Source of the DNA: Cyathus striatus
Taxonomy: Eukaryota > Basidiomycota > Agaricomycetes > Agaricales > Nidulariaceae
Assembly: GCA_025738555.1 (NCBI GenBank)
Contig: JAOVFP010000002.1
Span: 6,944,001 to 7,008,000, forward strand
Length of the DNA: 64,000 bases
Direction of reading: 5' to 3'
Position numbers and translations under genes: made by a program. Positions 35,410-46,677 of this stretch are shown piece after piece. The notes under the pieces are model-generated. The model was not told the origin of the DNA. It did not search any database and was given only the letters and a program-made list of their open reading frames with translations. Numbering within the stretch: the first letter of the stretch is position 1; each line of letters opens with the position of its first letter.

Positions 35410-36565
35410 GTAGATTGTATAAATATCAATCAGAATATTTTAGGACGCCCAGCGTAAAGATAACAGTTTTGGATAATTTAAGTATTGTTCATGTGTTTGA
35501 CTCTTTTGTTATCTTTTCCCTCTTGCTATTATGGTTCTTTCTTATCCATCTTCTTCCTGTCTTAGGGTCCAAGATGCTACATCTAGGGATTTTGGCTCGA
35601 GTGGCCCTGCAAGTGGCTTTAGAACTTAGTGCTGTGTTTCAGGCAACTACTAAGCAGTACATTTGCTAAATCATGGTTTTCTCTTGTTATTTGTACCTAC
35701 ATAAGTATACTGCTGTGAAGAAGTCCCATCAAAGTATTGCCTTGGTATCACCTTCACCTGTCTAGTGGCGCTCATTAAGATTCAAACTGCTAGAAAAGTT
35801 AAATTCAATTTCTATTACAGATTTCTATTACACACCAGGATCCCAGTTGAAGCTTCAATTGCAAGAACAAAGAGCAATGGACTTTTACATTTACAATATG
35901 TAATGGTGATTAAGGTAGTTATGGAAAACTTAACAACCCGAGGGCCTAAATGTTTCGAAACAAGAGCTTTGCATTTGACAACACTTCAGCAACTTATAGT
36001 AGTTCAGTAAAGATCCAAAGAACAAAGAACACCTGCTATAATTGGATGGACTTCCTGATAATCTAGCTCTCTGAAGCAGTGCATTTGTGTGTCCCACACA
36101 GAACCATCACATCAATGGACCCACATTAGCATGTGTGTTGAAGTCTTAAGTGCCGTAAACCAACCCCAGTAAGTTGTCTCTTTCCTTCTTCCATAGATTG
36201 TTACGCCACATAATATACACCATCTATTGTTCCATTTTCTATGATGAGACCTTCACAACTGACTTATCATGTAGATCTTCGTTTTTGCTACAATGTAGCC
36301 CAGTATTATACCCAAATGGTACTATTATAATGTCAAGCACAAAGACACCATCAATGGTTATGTTTGAATTCTTCATTAGTAATAGTGCACCTTACAGCAT
36401 CACGAAGTTATTGTATCTATTGTCATCGAGAAAAGAACCCCCATCTCATTGGTTGTAAGCACCTTCAGCTTGCATATATATACTCTGGTCCAGGACTAAG
36501 GGCTTCAGTCCCATAATAACTTCCTTCCCATCTTCTGATTAACCAGACCAACACCAGACATTACA
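35410..36565. other. Intergenic DNA, no recognised gene
   Basis: Frames at 35340-35669, 35765-36010 and 36174-36458 lack family signatures and I do not call them genes. The stretch could contain the promoter of the broken gene that follows. Confidence 0.35.
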
Positions 36566-37220
36566 ATGCCATTCTTCCAGGGAGCACATACTTTCACAAT
36601 TGGAGCTGCCGAGATGAACAATGCCAAATGAGACATTGTTAATAATAAAAGTGAGTATCCCTCGATTTGTCCAAGCCAGTTCTGTGTAGGCTAAGATAAT
36701 TAAACTCTTGCAGACAGTGATAACCGTGTAGCAAGTAAATAAACATACCTAGGGTTGAAAATCCAAGTCTCATACTCTTTCCTTTCAGGAAGCTTCCAAG
36801 AGCAGAGTTATGTTGCACAAGAAATGGTAGGCGCTAGTATTGGAGGGATGGGTGACCAAAACCAAACTAGAATGGAATATACCGCATCCAAGCAGGAAAG
36901 CATTACCAAGTGTAAAGGTGTGCACAGCTACTTCCGGCCCAGAGTATAGTCTAATCTCGAACCTATCTCAGATGCAGAAGGAATTCAACCTATAGTTGTT
37001 GAATCAGAAGAAATAAACCGTGTTAGTGTAACGGCTGTTGAAAGTGGTATGTATCTTATTCTCCTATATATGTTCTGTCATCTTTACCAATGATTTACTA
37101 CATAGGCTCTGCTCCAGGTAGTGGAAGTATGCAAATTCAGCTTGAATACCATCAAATGGAGTTCAAACAGTTGAGGGCCAACATCAAAGAAATGAAATCA
37201 TTGGTTGAACAAGATATTTT
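36566..37220 (+). pseudogene. 5' part of a host gene split by the 7.56-kb insertion
   Basis: The frame starts MPFFQGAHTFTIGAAEMNNA, then TGA at 36629-36631 where CGA (Arg) would fit. Introns can be read at 36651-36715 and about 36740-36788, and a later one starts GTATGTATC near 37048 and ends near 37106. Exon pieces include SFQEQSYVAQEMVGASIGGM, a region interrupted by TAG after FRPRV, and a helical tail QIQLEYHQMEFKQLRANIKE. The frame enters the inserted element after EQDI and ends in an artificial stop. The N-terminus resembles that of the NLR-like gene (NAHNF / GAHTF). Function unknown. Confidence 0.65.
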
Positions 37221-37715
37221 GGGAACATAGAAAATTCTGGGCACACACAAAAGTGAGTGTGATTGAGCATGCCACACTCAAGGCCAAATTTTCATGCACA
37301 AAAGTGAGCATGATTGAGCATGTCACACTCAAGGTATTTATTTTAGTTCTAAATGGCCCATTTGTGGGTCAAAAAGAGTGTAAATCAAATGTACATACTA
37401 GTGTTGTATGGCTGTGTCATATTGTGAATGTGAGTGATGTTTCTAATCAAGATATGAGGTCAAATCTTGAAGAATAATATTTATACTTCATGCTCAAACA
37501 TGTGTGTGCATGCTCATATTCATGCTCAAGGTGTGAGCATGGATTGAGTGTGCACACACACATCACGCTCAATATTTTACTTCACACTCAGGGTCAACAT
37601 CTCATGCACAGGGTCCATACATTCACGCACAGGGTCTAAGTTTTCATGATCAAGGTCATCAACTCACGCTCAAGGTCTGTCAACTCACGCTCAAAGTCTT
37701 TACTTCATGCTCACA
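37221..37715. repeat. Left subterminal repeat zone of the insertion
   Basis: Repeated CACGCTCAAGGTC / CATGCTCAAGG / CACACTCAAGG words and CACGCACAGGGTC variants in loose tandem. The same words appear inverted in the right zone. Most CpGs are converted to TG or CA here. Confidence 0.75.
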
Positions 37716-37774
37716 AAAAAAAAATATGTTACATTTATATTTTGGCTTCACTTACATGTGGGAGGAAAAGTAAG

Positions 37775-39778
37775 TTGCAAGTGTAATATTTGTGAGCATG
37801 AATAGGAATACCAATCACACTCAGACATTGAGCATGAGTGTAATACTTGTGAGCATGAATAGGTGAGTGTGAATAGAAATACCACACTCACACTCAAGTT
37901 AAAGGACATTGAGTGTGAGTGTAATACTTGTGAGTGTGAATAGGAATACCAATTATACTCATGCTCAAGTTGAATGCAAGTGTAATATTTGTGAGCATGA
38001 GTAAGAATACCAATCACACTCATGCTCAAGTTAAAGGATATTGAGTGTGAGTGTAATACTTGTGAGTGTGAATAGGAATACCAATTATACTCACACTCAA
38101 GTTCAATGCAAGTGTAATATTTGTGAGCATGAGTAAGAATACCAATCACACTCACACTCGAGTTAAAGAACATTGAGCATGAGTGTAATACTTGTGAGCA
38201 TGAATAGGAATATCACACTCACACTCAAGTTGAATGCAAGTGTAATATTTGTGAGCATGAGTAAGAATACCAATCACACTCACACTCAAGTTAAAGGATA
38301 TTGAGCATGAGTGCAATACTTGTGAGCATGAATAGGAATACCAATTATACTCACACTCAAGTTAAATGCAAGTATAATATTTGTGAGCATGAGTAAGAAT
38401 ACCAATCATGCTCATGCTCAAGTTAAAGGATATTGAGCATGAGTGTAATACTTGTGAGCATGAATAGGAATACCAATTATACTCATGCTCAAGTTGAATG
38501 CAAGTGTAATATTTGTGAGCATGAGTAAGGATACCAATCATGCTCACACTCAAGTTAAAGAACATTGAGCATGAGTGTAATACTTGTGAGCATGAATAGG
38601 AATACCACACTCACACTCAAGTTGAATGCAAGTGTAATATTTGTGAGCATGAGTAAGAATACCAATCACGCTCACACTCAAGTTAAAGGATATTGAGTGT
38701 GAGTGTAATACTTGTGAGTGTGAATAGGAATACCAATTATACTCATGCTCAAGTTGAATGCAAGTGTAATATTTGTGAGTGTGAGTAAGGATACCAATCA
38801 TGCTCACACTCAAGTTAAAGAACATTGAGCATGAGTGTAATACTTGTGAGCATGAATAGGAATACCACACTCACACTCAAGTTGAATGCAAGTGTAATAT
38901 TTGTGAGCATGAGTAAGAATACCAATCACACTCACACTCAAGTTAAAGGATATTGAGTGTGAGTGTAATACTTGTGAGTGTGAATAGGAATATCAATTAT
39001 ACTCACGCTCAAGTTGAATGCAAGTGTAATATTTGTGAGCATGAGTAAGAATACCAATCACACTCATGCTCAAGTTAAAGGATATTGAGCATGAGTGTAA
39101 TACTTGTGAGTGTGAATAGGAATACCAATTATACTCATGCTCAAGTTGAATGCAAGTGTAATATTTGTGAGTGTGAGTAAGAATACCAATCACGCTCACA
39201 CTCAAGTTAAAGGATATTGAGCATGAGTGTAATACTTGTGAGTGTGAATAGGAATACCAATTATACTCATGCTCAAGTTGAATGCAAGTGTAATATTTGT
39301 GAGTGTGAGTAAGAATACCAATCATGCTCATGCTCAAGTTAAAGGATATTGAGCATGAGTGTAATACTTGTGAGTGTGAATAGGAATACCAATTATACTC
39401 AAGCTCAAGTTGAATGCAAGTGTAATATTTGTGAGTGTGAGTAAGAATACCAATCACGCTCATGCTCAAGTTAAAGGACATTGAGCGTGAGTGTAATACT
39501 TGTGAGCATGAATAGGAATACCACACTCAACACTCAAGTTAAAGGACATTGAGTGTGAGTATAATACTTGTGAGCATGAATAGGAATACCAATTATACTC
39601 ACACTCAAATTAAAGGGCATTGAGCATAAGTGTAATATTTGTGAGCATGAACAGGAATACCAATCACACTCATGCTCAAGTGAAATATAAGTGTAATATT
39701 TGTGAGCATGAGTAAAAATGCCAATCACACTCACACTCAAGTTAAAGGACATTGAGTGCAAGTGTAAATAAGTATTAT
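37775..39778. repeat. 132-bp higher-order satellite (two about 66-bp subunits)
   Basis: About 15 dimers. Between 39081 and 39345 GATATTGAGC recurs exactly every 132 bp. Subunit A (about 67 bp) contains GTAATACTTGTGAG and AGGAATACCAATTATACTC; subunit B (about 65 bp) contains GCAAGTGTAATATTTGTGAG and AAGAATACCAATCA. Variation between units is concentrated at positions that alternate CACGCTC / CATGCTC / CACACTC and GAGCGTG / GAGCATG / GAGTGTG, the expected products of CpG decay. Confidence 0.95.
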
Positions 39779-39903
39779 AAATGTGATAGGATACCTATCA
39801 TGCTCATGCTCAAATAAAAGGGCATTGAGTATGAGTGTAAATATAATACTGACATGCAGTTATACTATGCAAATATGTGTGATAGGTCATAGTCTATCCT
39901 GTA

Positions 39904-40130
39904 TTGCTCCCTGCTTCGTTGTGAATTTCCCTGCTTTGTTATTAAGCCCCCTTCCTTGTTCTGAAGTTCCCTACTTTGCTGTAAAGCCCCATTCTTTGTT
40001 TTGAATTTCCCATGGTCTCTGCTTCACTGTGAATCCCCCTGCCTTGTTCTGAATTTTCCTGCTTCATTGTAAAGCTTCCTGTAATTTTCTGAGCCCCCTG
40101 TTTTATTATAAACTTCCCCTGTTTCTACTG
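39904..40130. repeat. Degenerate about 20-bp tandem repeat
   Basis: About eleven diverged units of the type CCCTGCTTTGTTNTGAANTT, with period 19-21 bp and drifting sequence. Confidence 0.7.
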
Positions 40131-40431
40131 TTCAATATATACCATTCTCTAGCTCTATAAATTTTTAACTGTTAGTCTGAATTACTGCTACACTCTCTGA
40201 GTCATTTTTTCAACTTGTAGATCATATGTACACTCTCTGAATCATTTATATACACTCTAAGTCATATCTAAACACTCTGGATCATTCATATACATTTTAA
40301 ATCAATATACACTTATAAAGAAGACAATAACAATGAAATATATATAAAACCCACTGGTGTTCTTCAATTATTACATTACAGTGCTTAGTATATACCAAAT
40401 TGTATTAAAAACATGCTTTACTATGCCAATT

Positions 40432-40640
40432 ATTTCCACTACCTTTTAAGGTAGTTGGGTATTGGGGACCTTTGGATTACCGTAAAAGTCAATTTGTGGA
40501 TCACGGTCGGGATCTCACTTTCTGGCGATATGATTGGTCGAAGCCCGTTTACGCTCTGTGATTGGTTGGTCAATCGATCACTTGTGACATTCTGTGACAC
40601 AGGGCGATTGTCAATATTGATTTTCTCTTATTCAGTTTAC
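40432..40640 (+). repeat. CpG-rich copy of the repeat at 7.03 kb
   Basis: Begins at the hairpin-forming CCACTACCTTTTAAGGTAGT and shares about 200 bp with 7031..7262, but keeps CpGs the other copy has lost. It also marks the point inside the insertion where CpG density changes from low to high. Confidence 0.65.
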
Positions 40641-41699
40641 TTACCGAGTACTAACCACCTTCTACTTCTCTCGCGACAAACAAAGTCCAAGGTCAGATAA
40701 TATCTTTTATTAATGGTAATAGTAATACTAATGCAACATGAAAAGCCGATAATGACACGAAAGTCGCTCCCAACCCATCACAATCGATCTCATCCTTTCT
40801 CTCTTCCCCTCATCCAGTCCATCACCATACTTGGAGAGTATTCCACTGACCTGTAGTGCATCTATGAAGGAGTCATTACATAGTGCGAGTCAACTTTGCC
40901 AAAGAATTATCCACACTTTCTCACCTCGTAAGAGTGCATACATCCGTTGCTGTGCCTTTTGCCATTGTGATTCGTCGTGCCTGTTATCGTACCTATGATT
41001 TCATCGCTTTTGTCGTAATCCAGTTATGCTTTCAATGGGTTACGCGATGGACTACCACGCATAATGCGAATCGCATCTCCGAGCACGACTCTGAAACGCA
41101 ACTCTCGAGTGAGCCTTCGGGCTCTCTCTGAATATACTAACATGATACGACTTGACCAGTATGTTACTCTCCCTCCCGTACCCACACTTTCCACACTTCC
41201 CTTTCCCATTGCTACGTGTTAAACTCGCAGCTTCTTGTAGCATTGATTGTGGGCTGTAACCCAAGAACAGCGGTCACGCACACAGAGGTCGATTGGCTTC
41301 CCTACCCAGCATTTCGCTTCCTCTTCATCTGGGATTCAATACCCCTCTTCCTCAACACAACCACAACCACCATAACCTCTCCCCTCCCCACCCCCAGAAC
41401 GACAATACCAACACGCCAAGCACACCACACATCCACACGCCCCCTCCTCTCGTTCTCTCCCTCCTCCCCATCTCCCTCTTCACCCTCCTCCTCTTCCTCG
41501 GAATCGGTGACGTTGGCAGTTACACCCCCCCTCCTCCCAGGCAACAGCAGCAAATCCAAATCCAAAGCCAAACTCCCATCCTCGCCTTATATAGCGAGAT
41601 TAGACGAACTAGCAAGCCTTCGAAAACCCGTTGTCCCCCTTTCCCTTGCAAGAGCAAGGGGAGTGGGTGGACTGCATGTATCTACTTTACCTAGACGCG
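40641..41699. other. CpG-rich region of the insertion, low-complexity frames
   Basis: CpG-rich and pyrimidine-rich. Overlapping frames on both strands (about 41216-41845) are Pro/Ser/Thr-rich or Glu-rich mirror images of one another, so I do not assign a protein. A promoter region or proline-rich exon is possible. Confidence 0.3.
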
Positions 41700-43250
41700 C
41701 TCGGCCCCGCCCATCCCTTCCTCCACCTCTTCCTCCCCGTCGCCCTGCAACTATGAAGGAGAAGGAAGAAGGATCAGCGCGTACGCGCCCTCCGCACGTC
41801 CCCCTCCCCCTCGGAGATGGAGACAAAGGCACACGGTCAAGCTGAGTCCTTACGTGTCCCTTGGATTCACCGATTCGGATGTGGAGGATGAAGATGTTGA
41901 GATGGAGGAGAGCGGGAGCAGGAGAACCCACAGCAACTATTATAAGGCGTACACTTACCGCACTTATTCATCATGTCAAGTCCGCCAACCAGTTCTCTGC
42001 ATTGGGCGATGCCCTTATCAAGCAATATATGAAAGTGCTAGAGGTATTTGAGACTGCTTTGGCTGAAAAGATGGAGGAGTTCAGGCATATGGTGGAAGTT
42101 ATCGCTGTTCCTTCTGCAGTGTGGCAAGGATCTCGTTTAACAAGCGAGTTACCCATTTTATCGCTGTACTCGTATTCTTATTCTGGAAGCAGAACCACAA
42201 ATTCCGACACTATACACATCACTCCAAAGTCTCCCTATCCAATCATCACTGCACTTCTCACTACTCAAATTCACTACCGCGCTGTATACTGCCTTTGAAA
42301 TGTCCCGCTGGCTCGGACCCGGGCTCAAGTTCCTCCAGCACTATTCATTTTCTGGATAGTCTATGACTGCAGTGTGAGACGGATCGCCTTGCCCACCATT
42401 GTACCACATCGCCTGCCGCACCCCTCTCCGTTGCTCAGTTCTCATGGTACACTGTCGAACACCATGGTGCCCGAAAGCGGGAGAAGTGGTGTTTAAAGCT
42501 ACACCTTCTCTGTCCTTTGCAGAATCCCAACAAGACATCTCGTTTGTGTTGAAGCTTCATGGATGTCTCGCGGATCTCGGATGGGGAGGGTGGAAACTCA
42601 TCGCGATGCCACAGGTGTTAGAGGCGACTGTGAAGCCGGAGGTACTGAAAAAGGAGCTGAAGAAGACATTGGCGCTCTTATTGAGCTTGAAGAGGTCGAA
42701 GAGGATCGAGTTGAAGAATGTTGATTTAGTTTGGGGGACGAGGCTGGAGAAGTGTGCCATTGAGAGATTGAGAGATTGGAGGAAGGAAGAGAGGGATGAG
42801 GCGGTAGGCTTTTTTGTCTCTTGGGTGAATGAGTGCTGATGAATTTCCACAGGCTACCGAACTCAATGATATACTCACATTATCGACATTCTTTTCACCA
42901 GAGATCTCCGGGGTTCTTGTGAATCTCATTGATCGAACTCTGGATGACTTGGCCCTTGTCGGCCACTACGCCCCTACTTCTACACAACTGGAGAGAGATT
43001 ATCAAGCTATGGATAGTACTAGATATGGAAGTTTCTGGTGACGAGGGTCTACGACCTACGCACAAGACTATCACCCGTATACAACGACTTGCATACACGT
43101 CTTCTGAATCCGCTACCCCGTTCAATATCCGCCCCGGCACTCACCGCTCTCCTGGAGACATTCTCAGCACTATTCTGATACCTCTTGGTTCCCGCCATTC
43201 TCATTCTCCCACTACCAGTAGATTAGGGTGCTAACCTACATATTTACAAG
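41700..43250 (+). pseudogene. Gene remnants of unknown identity inside the insertion
   Basis: Several protein-like segments are seen in different plus frames: a helical stretch ALGDALIKQYMKVLEVFETA near 42010-42080; a basic helical stretch with LVWGTRLEKCAIERLRDW near 42725-42790; and ATELNDILTLSTFFSPEISG near 42850. Near 43140-43210 a membrane-like stretch, ALTALLETFSALF, one TGA, then YLLVPAILILPL, directly precedes the oxidoreductase-like exons. I could not assemble a continuous gene, so they look like exons of one or more broken genes. Function not assigned. Confidence 0.35.
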
Positions 43251-43624
43251 GTATCTCATTTGGATTGGCTCTGATCAGGAGAGAACCTTCGGGCCCACAA
43301 TCTCTGGGCTCATTCACAATAACCTGGGCGCAGATCGTGTCTTACTCTGCGATTCTAAAAAGAGAGGTTAGTGACAAACATACCTTGTCTATGTATCTCT
43401 TAATTAGGGTTTTACAGGTGGACGACCGGATACAATGAAACTCATTAAAGAGGCCTACATATCCTGGGGCGCGGAGGTCGTTTTCATTACATCTAACTTT
43501 CAGCGGAATACGGAAATGATGGAAGGTTGTAAAGCTGCTGCTATTCCAGCTTTCGTACGTATATTTAACAATGTTTGTTATGATGACACTAACGGTTTTA
43601 AAGGGAACGTTGTGGGACTTCTAA
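43251..43624 (+). CDS. C-terminal exons of a probable nucleotide-binding oxidoreductase (partial)
   Basis: Three exons join in frame: 43251..43366, 43418..43554 and 43604..43624, with introns of 51 and 49 nt (GT..AG). The protein reads YLIWIGSDQERTFGPTISGL, then LLCDSKKRGGRPDTMKLIKE, EVVFITSN, CKAAAIPAF, and finishes GTLWDF before TAA. The pattern of an IG-D-ERTFGP opening, GRPD and a final G(T/P)(L/I)(W/F)D resembles, from memory, the C-terminal nucleotide-binding region of fungal TmpA-type and NRPS-like membrane oxidoreductases. The upstream part is missing or broken, so this is probably a fragment carried by the insertion. Family assignment is tentative. Confidence 0.5.
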
Positions 43625-44624
43625 TGTATATATATATATATAATTCATAGAGGGATAATAATTCGTTAATAATGCTTGTAGAATGAGCTCGTCATTATAT
43701 CTCATTATAGTAGTAGATTCTGTACAGACTAGGAGATATACTTATATCTAATGTTATATCTAATATAGATCGGTATAATAGGTAGCATAGATTTATAATA
43801 TACCTATATATTATGTCATACAACCACCTTCCCTCAAAATTCCACCGTACATCCTACCTTAGACGGAATCGTCGTCCACCACATGACCTTACTATGTGGC
43901 CCACGGTACGACTTCCCTTGTCCCATACGTCCATGCCGCCCATATCCTCACGTATCTTTCGCCAATTTCTTATTTTCTCCCTCGAATCCTATCTGCTCCT
44001 TCTGCTTTTAATGTAGGCAATCGCACAGCAACCAAACCCGATACCACATAGTTCCATGTCGTCTTCATGCTCTATGGCCACTCTTTTTCGGCCAACTCCA
44101 TTTTTTCCATGACATTTTTCGCCTTACTTCTCATAAGTGTCTATAACTTCATAAATTGTTGGTCTGTATTTCTCCTGTTCTTTGTTGTAGTTTTATTATT
44201 AATTTTTACTTCAGATCTATATTGATGTATCATCCATTGACTAATTAGTTCTTTATTGATTTTCACTTTGCAATTCTATATGTATTCAATTAAAGGAAAC
44301 TTATTCAAATCTCTCCTCTGGCACTACAATCTTTATTGCTGCTAAATTAGTTCAATGGCTAGATAAATATGCTTGGTTCAGAGTAAGTTTATTTGTTCCT
44401 TCCTTTAATCTACCATGTTTATGATCTATATCCATTTCAGACTTATGAACTTCAAATTCTTGGTGTTTATTAATGTAGTTTTTTATTACCTATTCTTTCT
44501 TAATCCAATTCCCTCCACAATGAATAGTATTTCTAATGGTAAAAGTCTGTTAAATGAGAAGGTAGTGGGCCCTGCCGCTTGCCGGCCCTATTTTTTTATT
44601 CAGTATATAGTTGATATAAGACAG
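43625..44624. other. AT-rich part of the insertion, no gene
   Basis: AT-rich DNA with a short (TA)n near 43627 and no recognisable coding region. Confidence 0.4.
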
Positions 44625-44780
44625 CCAGTTGGCTCACGCTCATATAAGGATTATTCACGCTCATGTATAGAATATTCACGCTCACATCACGCACAGGGTC
44701 GAATTTTCACGCTCAATAGGTGAGCGTGCACACTCAACTCACACTCACTTTTGTGCGTGCCCGGAATTTTCTTGCTGCCC
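44625..44780. repeat. Right subterminal repeat zone of the insertion
   Basis: CACGCTCA occurs several times (44634, 44656, 44679 area) along with CACGCACAGGGTC. The last 60 bp are the inverted counterpart of 37221-37280. CpGs are retained here, unlike in the left zone. Confidence 0.75.
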
Positions 44781-44781
44781 A

Positions 44782-44901
44782 GATATTTTGAATCCGGAGG
44801 AAGCTGAAATAGAGATGGCTTCAATTAAGAAGAAGGTACTTGAGCATACCCGGAGCATCAATGCACTTGGGGGAACGCTCGCTGCAATAAGAACCACCTG
44901 A
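44782..44901 (+). pseudogene. 3' part of the split host gene
   Basis: The frame resumes with DILNPEEAEIEMASIKKKVL, continues through EHTRSINALGGTLAAIRTT and stops at TGA (44899-44901). The DIL codons are shared with the left side through the target duplication. It is acidic/basic and helical, compatible with a coiled-coil C-terminus. Confidence 0.65.
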
Positions 44902-45879
44902 TTCATGTAAATTGTAACCAGGCCTGAGATGTGCATTAGGTCACCTTTCTGGATGTACCGGTTACATGTTGAAAGCCTTTTGTAATTTTGAATTATCATG
45001 GACACATATTACTTCCTCACATAGCAGCCTTATACCTACGGTGTAAAATAAAGACGCGCATTGCGAATTTAGTGGTGGCTCACCCGCTCACAATAAAGCA
45101 TCATGCAATCATGAAGGGCAGATAATAATGAGTACCACTGGTACGTATGTGAATGGCTTGTAGTTTCTCCTATTCTATAAGTTCACGTTTAACATTTAAA
45201 ATTTCAACACCGAATGATCAGTCTAGAAATATAATGACTGATCCTGTACCTGTCTTATACTTATCCTAGTGAAACATTTGATTCAGTGGAATCTAGTGTG
45301 TCAAGTGCACCGAAGATCATCGCCTTTGAATTATATGTACCACGCTGAAGGACCATTAATATATCCACTGACTGAGGTGAAACAGCAGAGGACCTCGGTC
45401 CGTCCAGTGTGCATGTATTCAGTTAACCATACTTATTGTGTGGTTACAGGCCACCAGTATGACGATGTCGGACGTGGTAGCTTAACTCCAGCTGGCTCAT
45501 ACTTACCGTATCTTTCCTGTGTTTCGACGTCAAACATTTACTTAATATTCTACACTCCACACAATTCGGGTTCGTTTTCTACCCTTGATTTGTACACCAT
45601 TTCAACATTTCGCAATACATATGTAGTACACTACAATACACAATTCCACAGGCTGAAATTCTCTGGGTATCAATGCATGCATAGTATACTTGAATGCAAT
45701 ACTTGTAACGCTCGTTAACTTATCATTATTGACGATTCCGTGACTCTTATGAGCTTTAATGGTTAACCAACCCTTTGCAAGAATTCCCGTCAGACAATTG
45801 TCCCTTCCACATTCTCATTTGGTTGACTACTAGCTCTACACATAGAGAAAGCAGTGTTTGTTTCGAAATGGATTGGTTG
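44902..45879. other. Intergenic DNA, no recognised gene
   Basis: A 149-residue plus-strand frame at 45269-45718 shows no family signature and has no good ATG context. Probably non-coding. Confidence 0.35.
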
Positions 45880-46677
45880 CTAAACATCAAAAGGCTTGTC
45901 TAACCAGACAATTGACAGCAATAGCATGCAGGTGGTAATGGCAAGTGTTGCTGCCTCTAACAGTGCCAATGTGTATCCTTTAAGGAGTCGACCAATACAT
46001 TGTATAATGAACCATAGTGTTTGTGTGACAAGAATAACCTTTGAAAGTGCATCTGCTTTACTTCTATCCTGGATATCTGCTTCTGTGACTTTGGGGAAAG
46101 GAATTCTCCCTTCTGTAAGTTCATCAAACTTATCTGGGTGTATGAGACCTGTATATTCCTCAGAGTACATATAAAATCCTCCCATCTGAAGAAAGTGTGC
46201 ATGTTTCATTGTCCACTGGCCATCTGGAGCTAGAAGAATGTATGTTCACACAGGTTTCCTGATTATCCCTAATAACATACCTATAGTTTTATACTTTTTG
46301 AGAAGAAGCCTGGCGCCCAAATATTGTCAAATTGCATATGTAAGAACAAGTTCTGAAGTTAAAATGGTCCAGTACATCATTTTCAACCTTCTCCAGAAAA
46401 CCTTCCAGGCTGCGTCATCTTGAGCCAGGACATTAGGGTGTATAGCCACCCAAGTGCAAAGAAAAAGTGTCAAAGCACAGCTCCATATGATGTCCAGTAC
46501 AGAGTGCTGGTTGCAGTCACAAAGCGGTGTGGAATCAGCTACAATGGCTAAGGAGACAAGTGATATTGGAAGGAAGTCTGCAGAAGTATTTGAAGGTCCA
46601 CCTTGAATTGGAAATCCATCAACAGACCAGAAAAACATGTTACAGAAAATAAGACTTAATAATATATATATGAGCAT
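45880..46677 (-). pseudogene. Truncated multi-pass membrane protein of a basidiomycete family
   Basis: Exon 1 runs from 46677 to 46281 and exon 2 from 46229 to 45880, with a 51-nt intron. The start gives a hydrophobic leader (MLIYILLSLIFCN). Then come CDCNQHSVLDIIWSCA, WVAIHPNV, the exon junction, HFLQMGGFYMYS, EADIQDRSKADALSK and WLDKPFDV. These blocks match, from memory, a large uncharacterised membrane-protein family of Agaricomycetes, normally several hundred residues longer. The frame has a TGA after LTYAI, where relatives have Arg (CGA to TGA), and a TAG immediately after DKPFDV. Both are C-to-T type nonsense changes, so the gene is dead or strongly truncated. Confidence 0.7.

Larger units (their letters stand above)
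37221..44780. mobile_element. 7,560-bp TIR insertion carrying satellite and gene remnants
   Basis: The ends are inverted: left GGGAACATAGAAAATTCTGG and right, reverse-complemented, GGGCAGCAAGAAAATTCCGG, both continuing into GCACACACAAAAGTGAGTG / GCACGCACAAAAGTGAGTG. The 9-bp duplication AGATATTTT flanks it (37212..37220 and 44781..44789). A host reading frame is interrupted and resumes on the other side. Inside are subterminal repeat zones, a 2-kb satellite, a 20-bp repeat block, a dispersed repeat and a CpG-rich region with gene fragments. I see no transposase, so it is non-autonomous or too decayed. Nine-bp duplications suggest a Mutator-like mechanism, but the family is not established. 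Confidence 0.8.

Noticed and set aside
37748..39761. Long minus-strand frames in the satellite (YSYSCSQVLHS-type repeats)
   Set aside because: The 132-bp period is a multiple of three, so one frame stays open by periodicity. The peptide merely repeats the satellite unit.
37775..39778. CRISPR-like periodic array
   Set aside because: Units are contiguous satellite dimers without unique spacers, and the genome is eukaryotic.
41302..41931. Glu-rich and Gly/Arg-rich minus frames
   Set aside because: Complement of Pro/Ser-rich low-complexity plus-strand DNA; neither strand shows a domain.
45269..45718. 149-residue plus-strand frame
   Set aside because: No recognisable motif, unusual composition and no supporting splice or start context.
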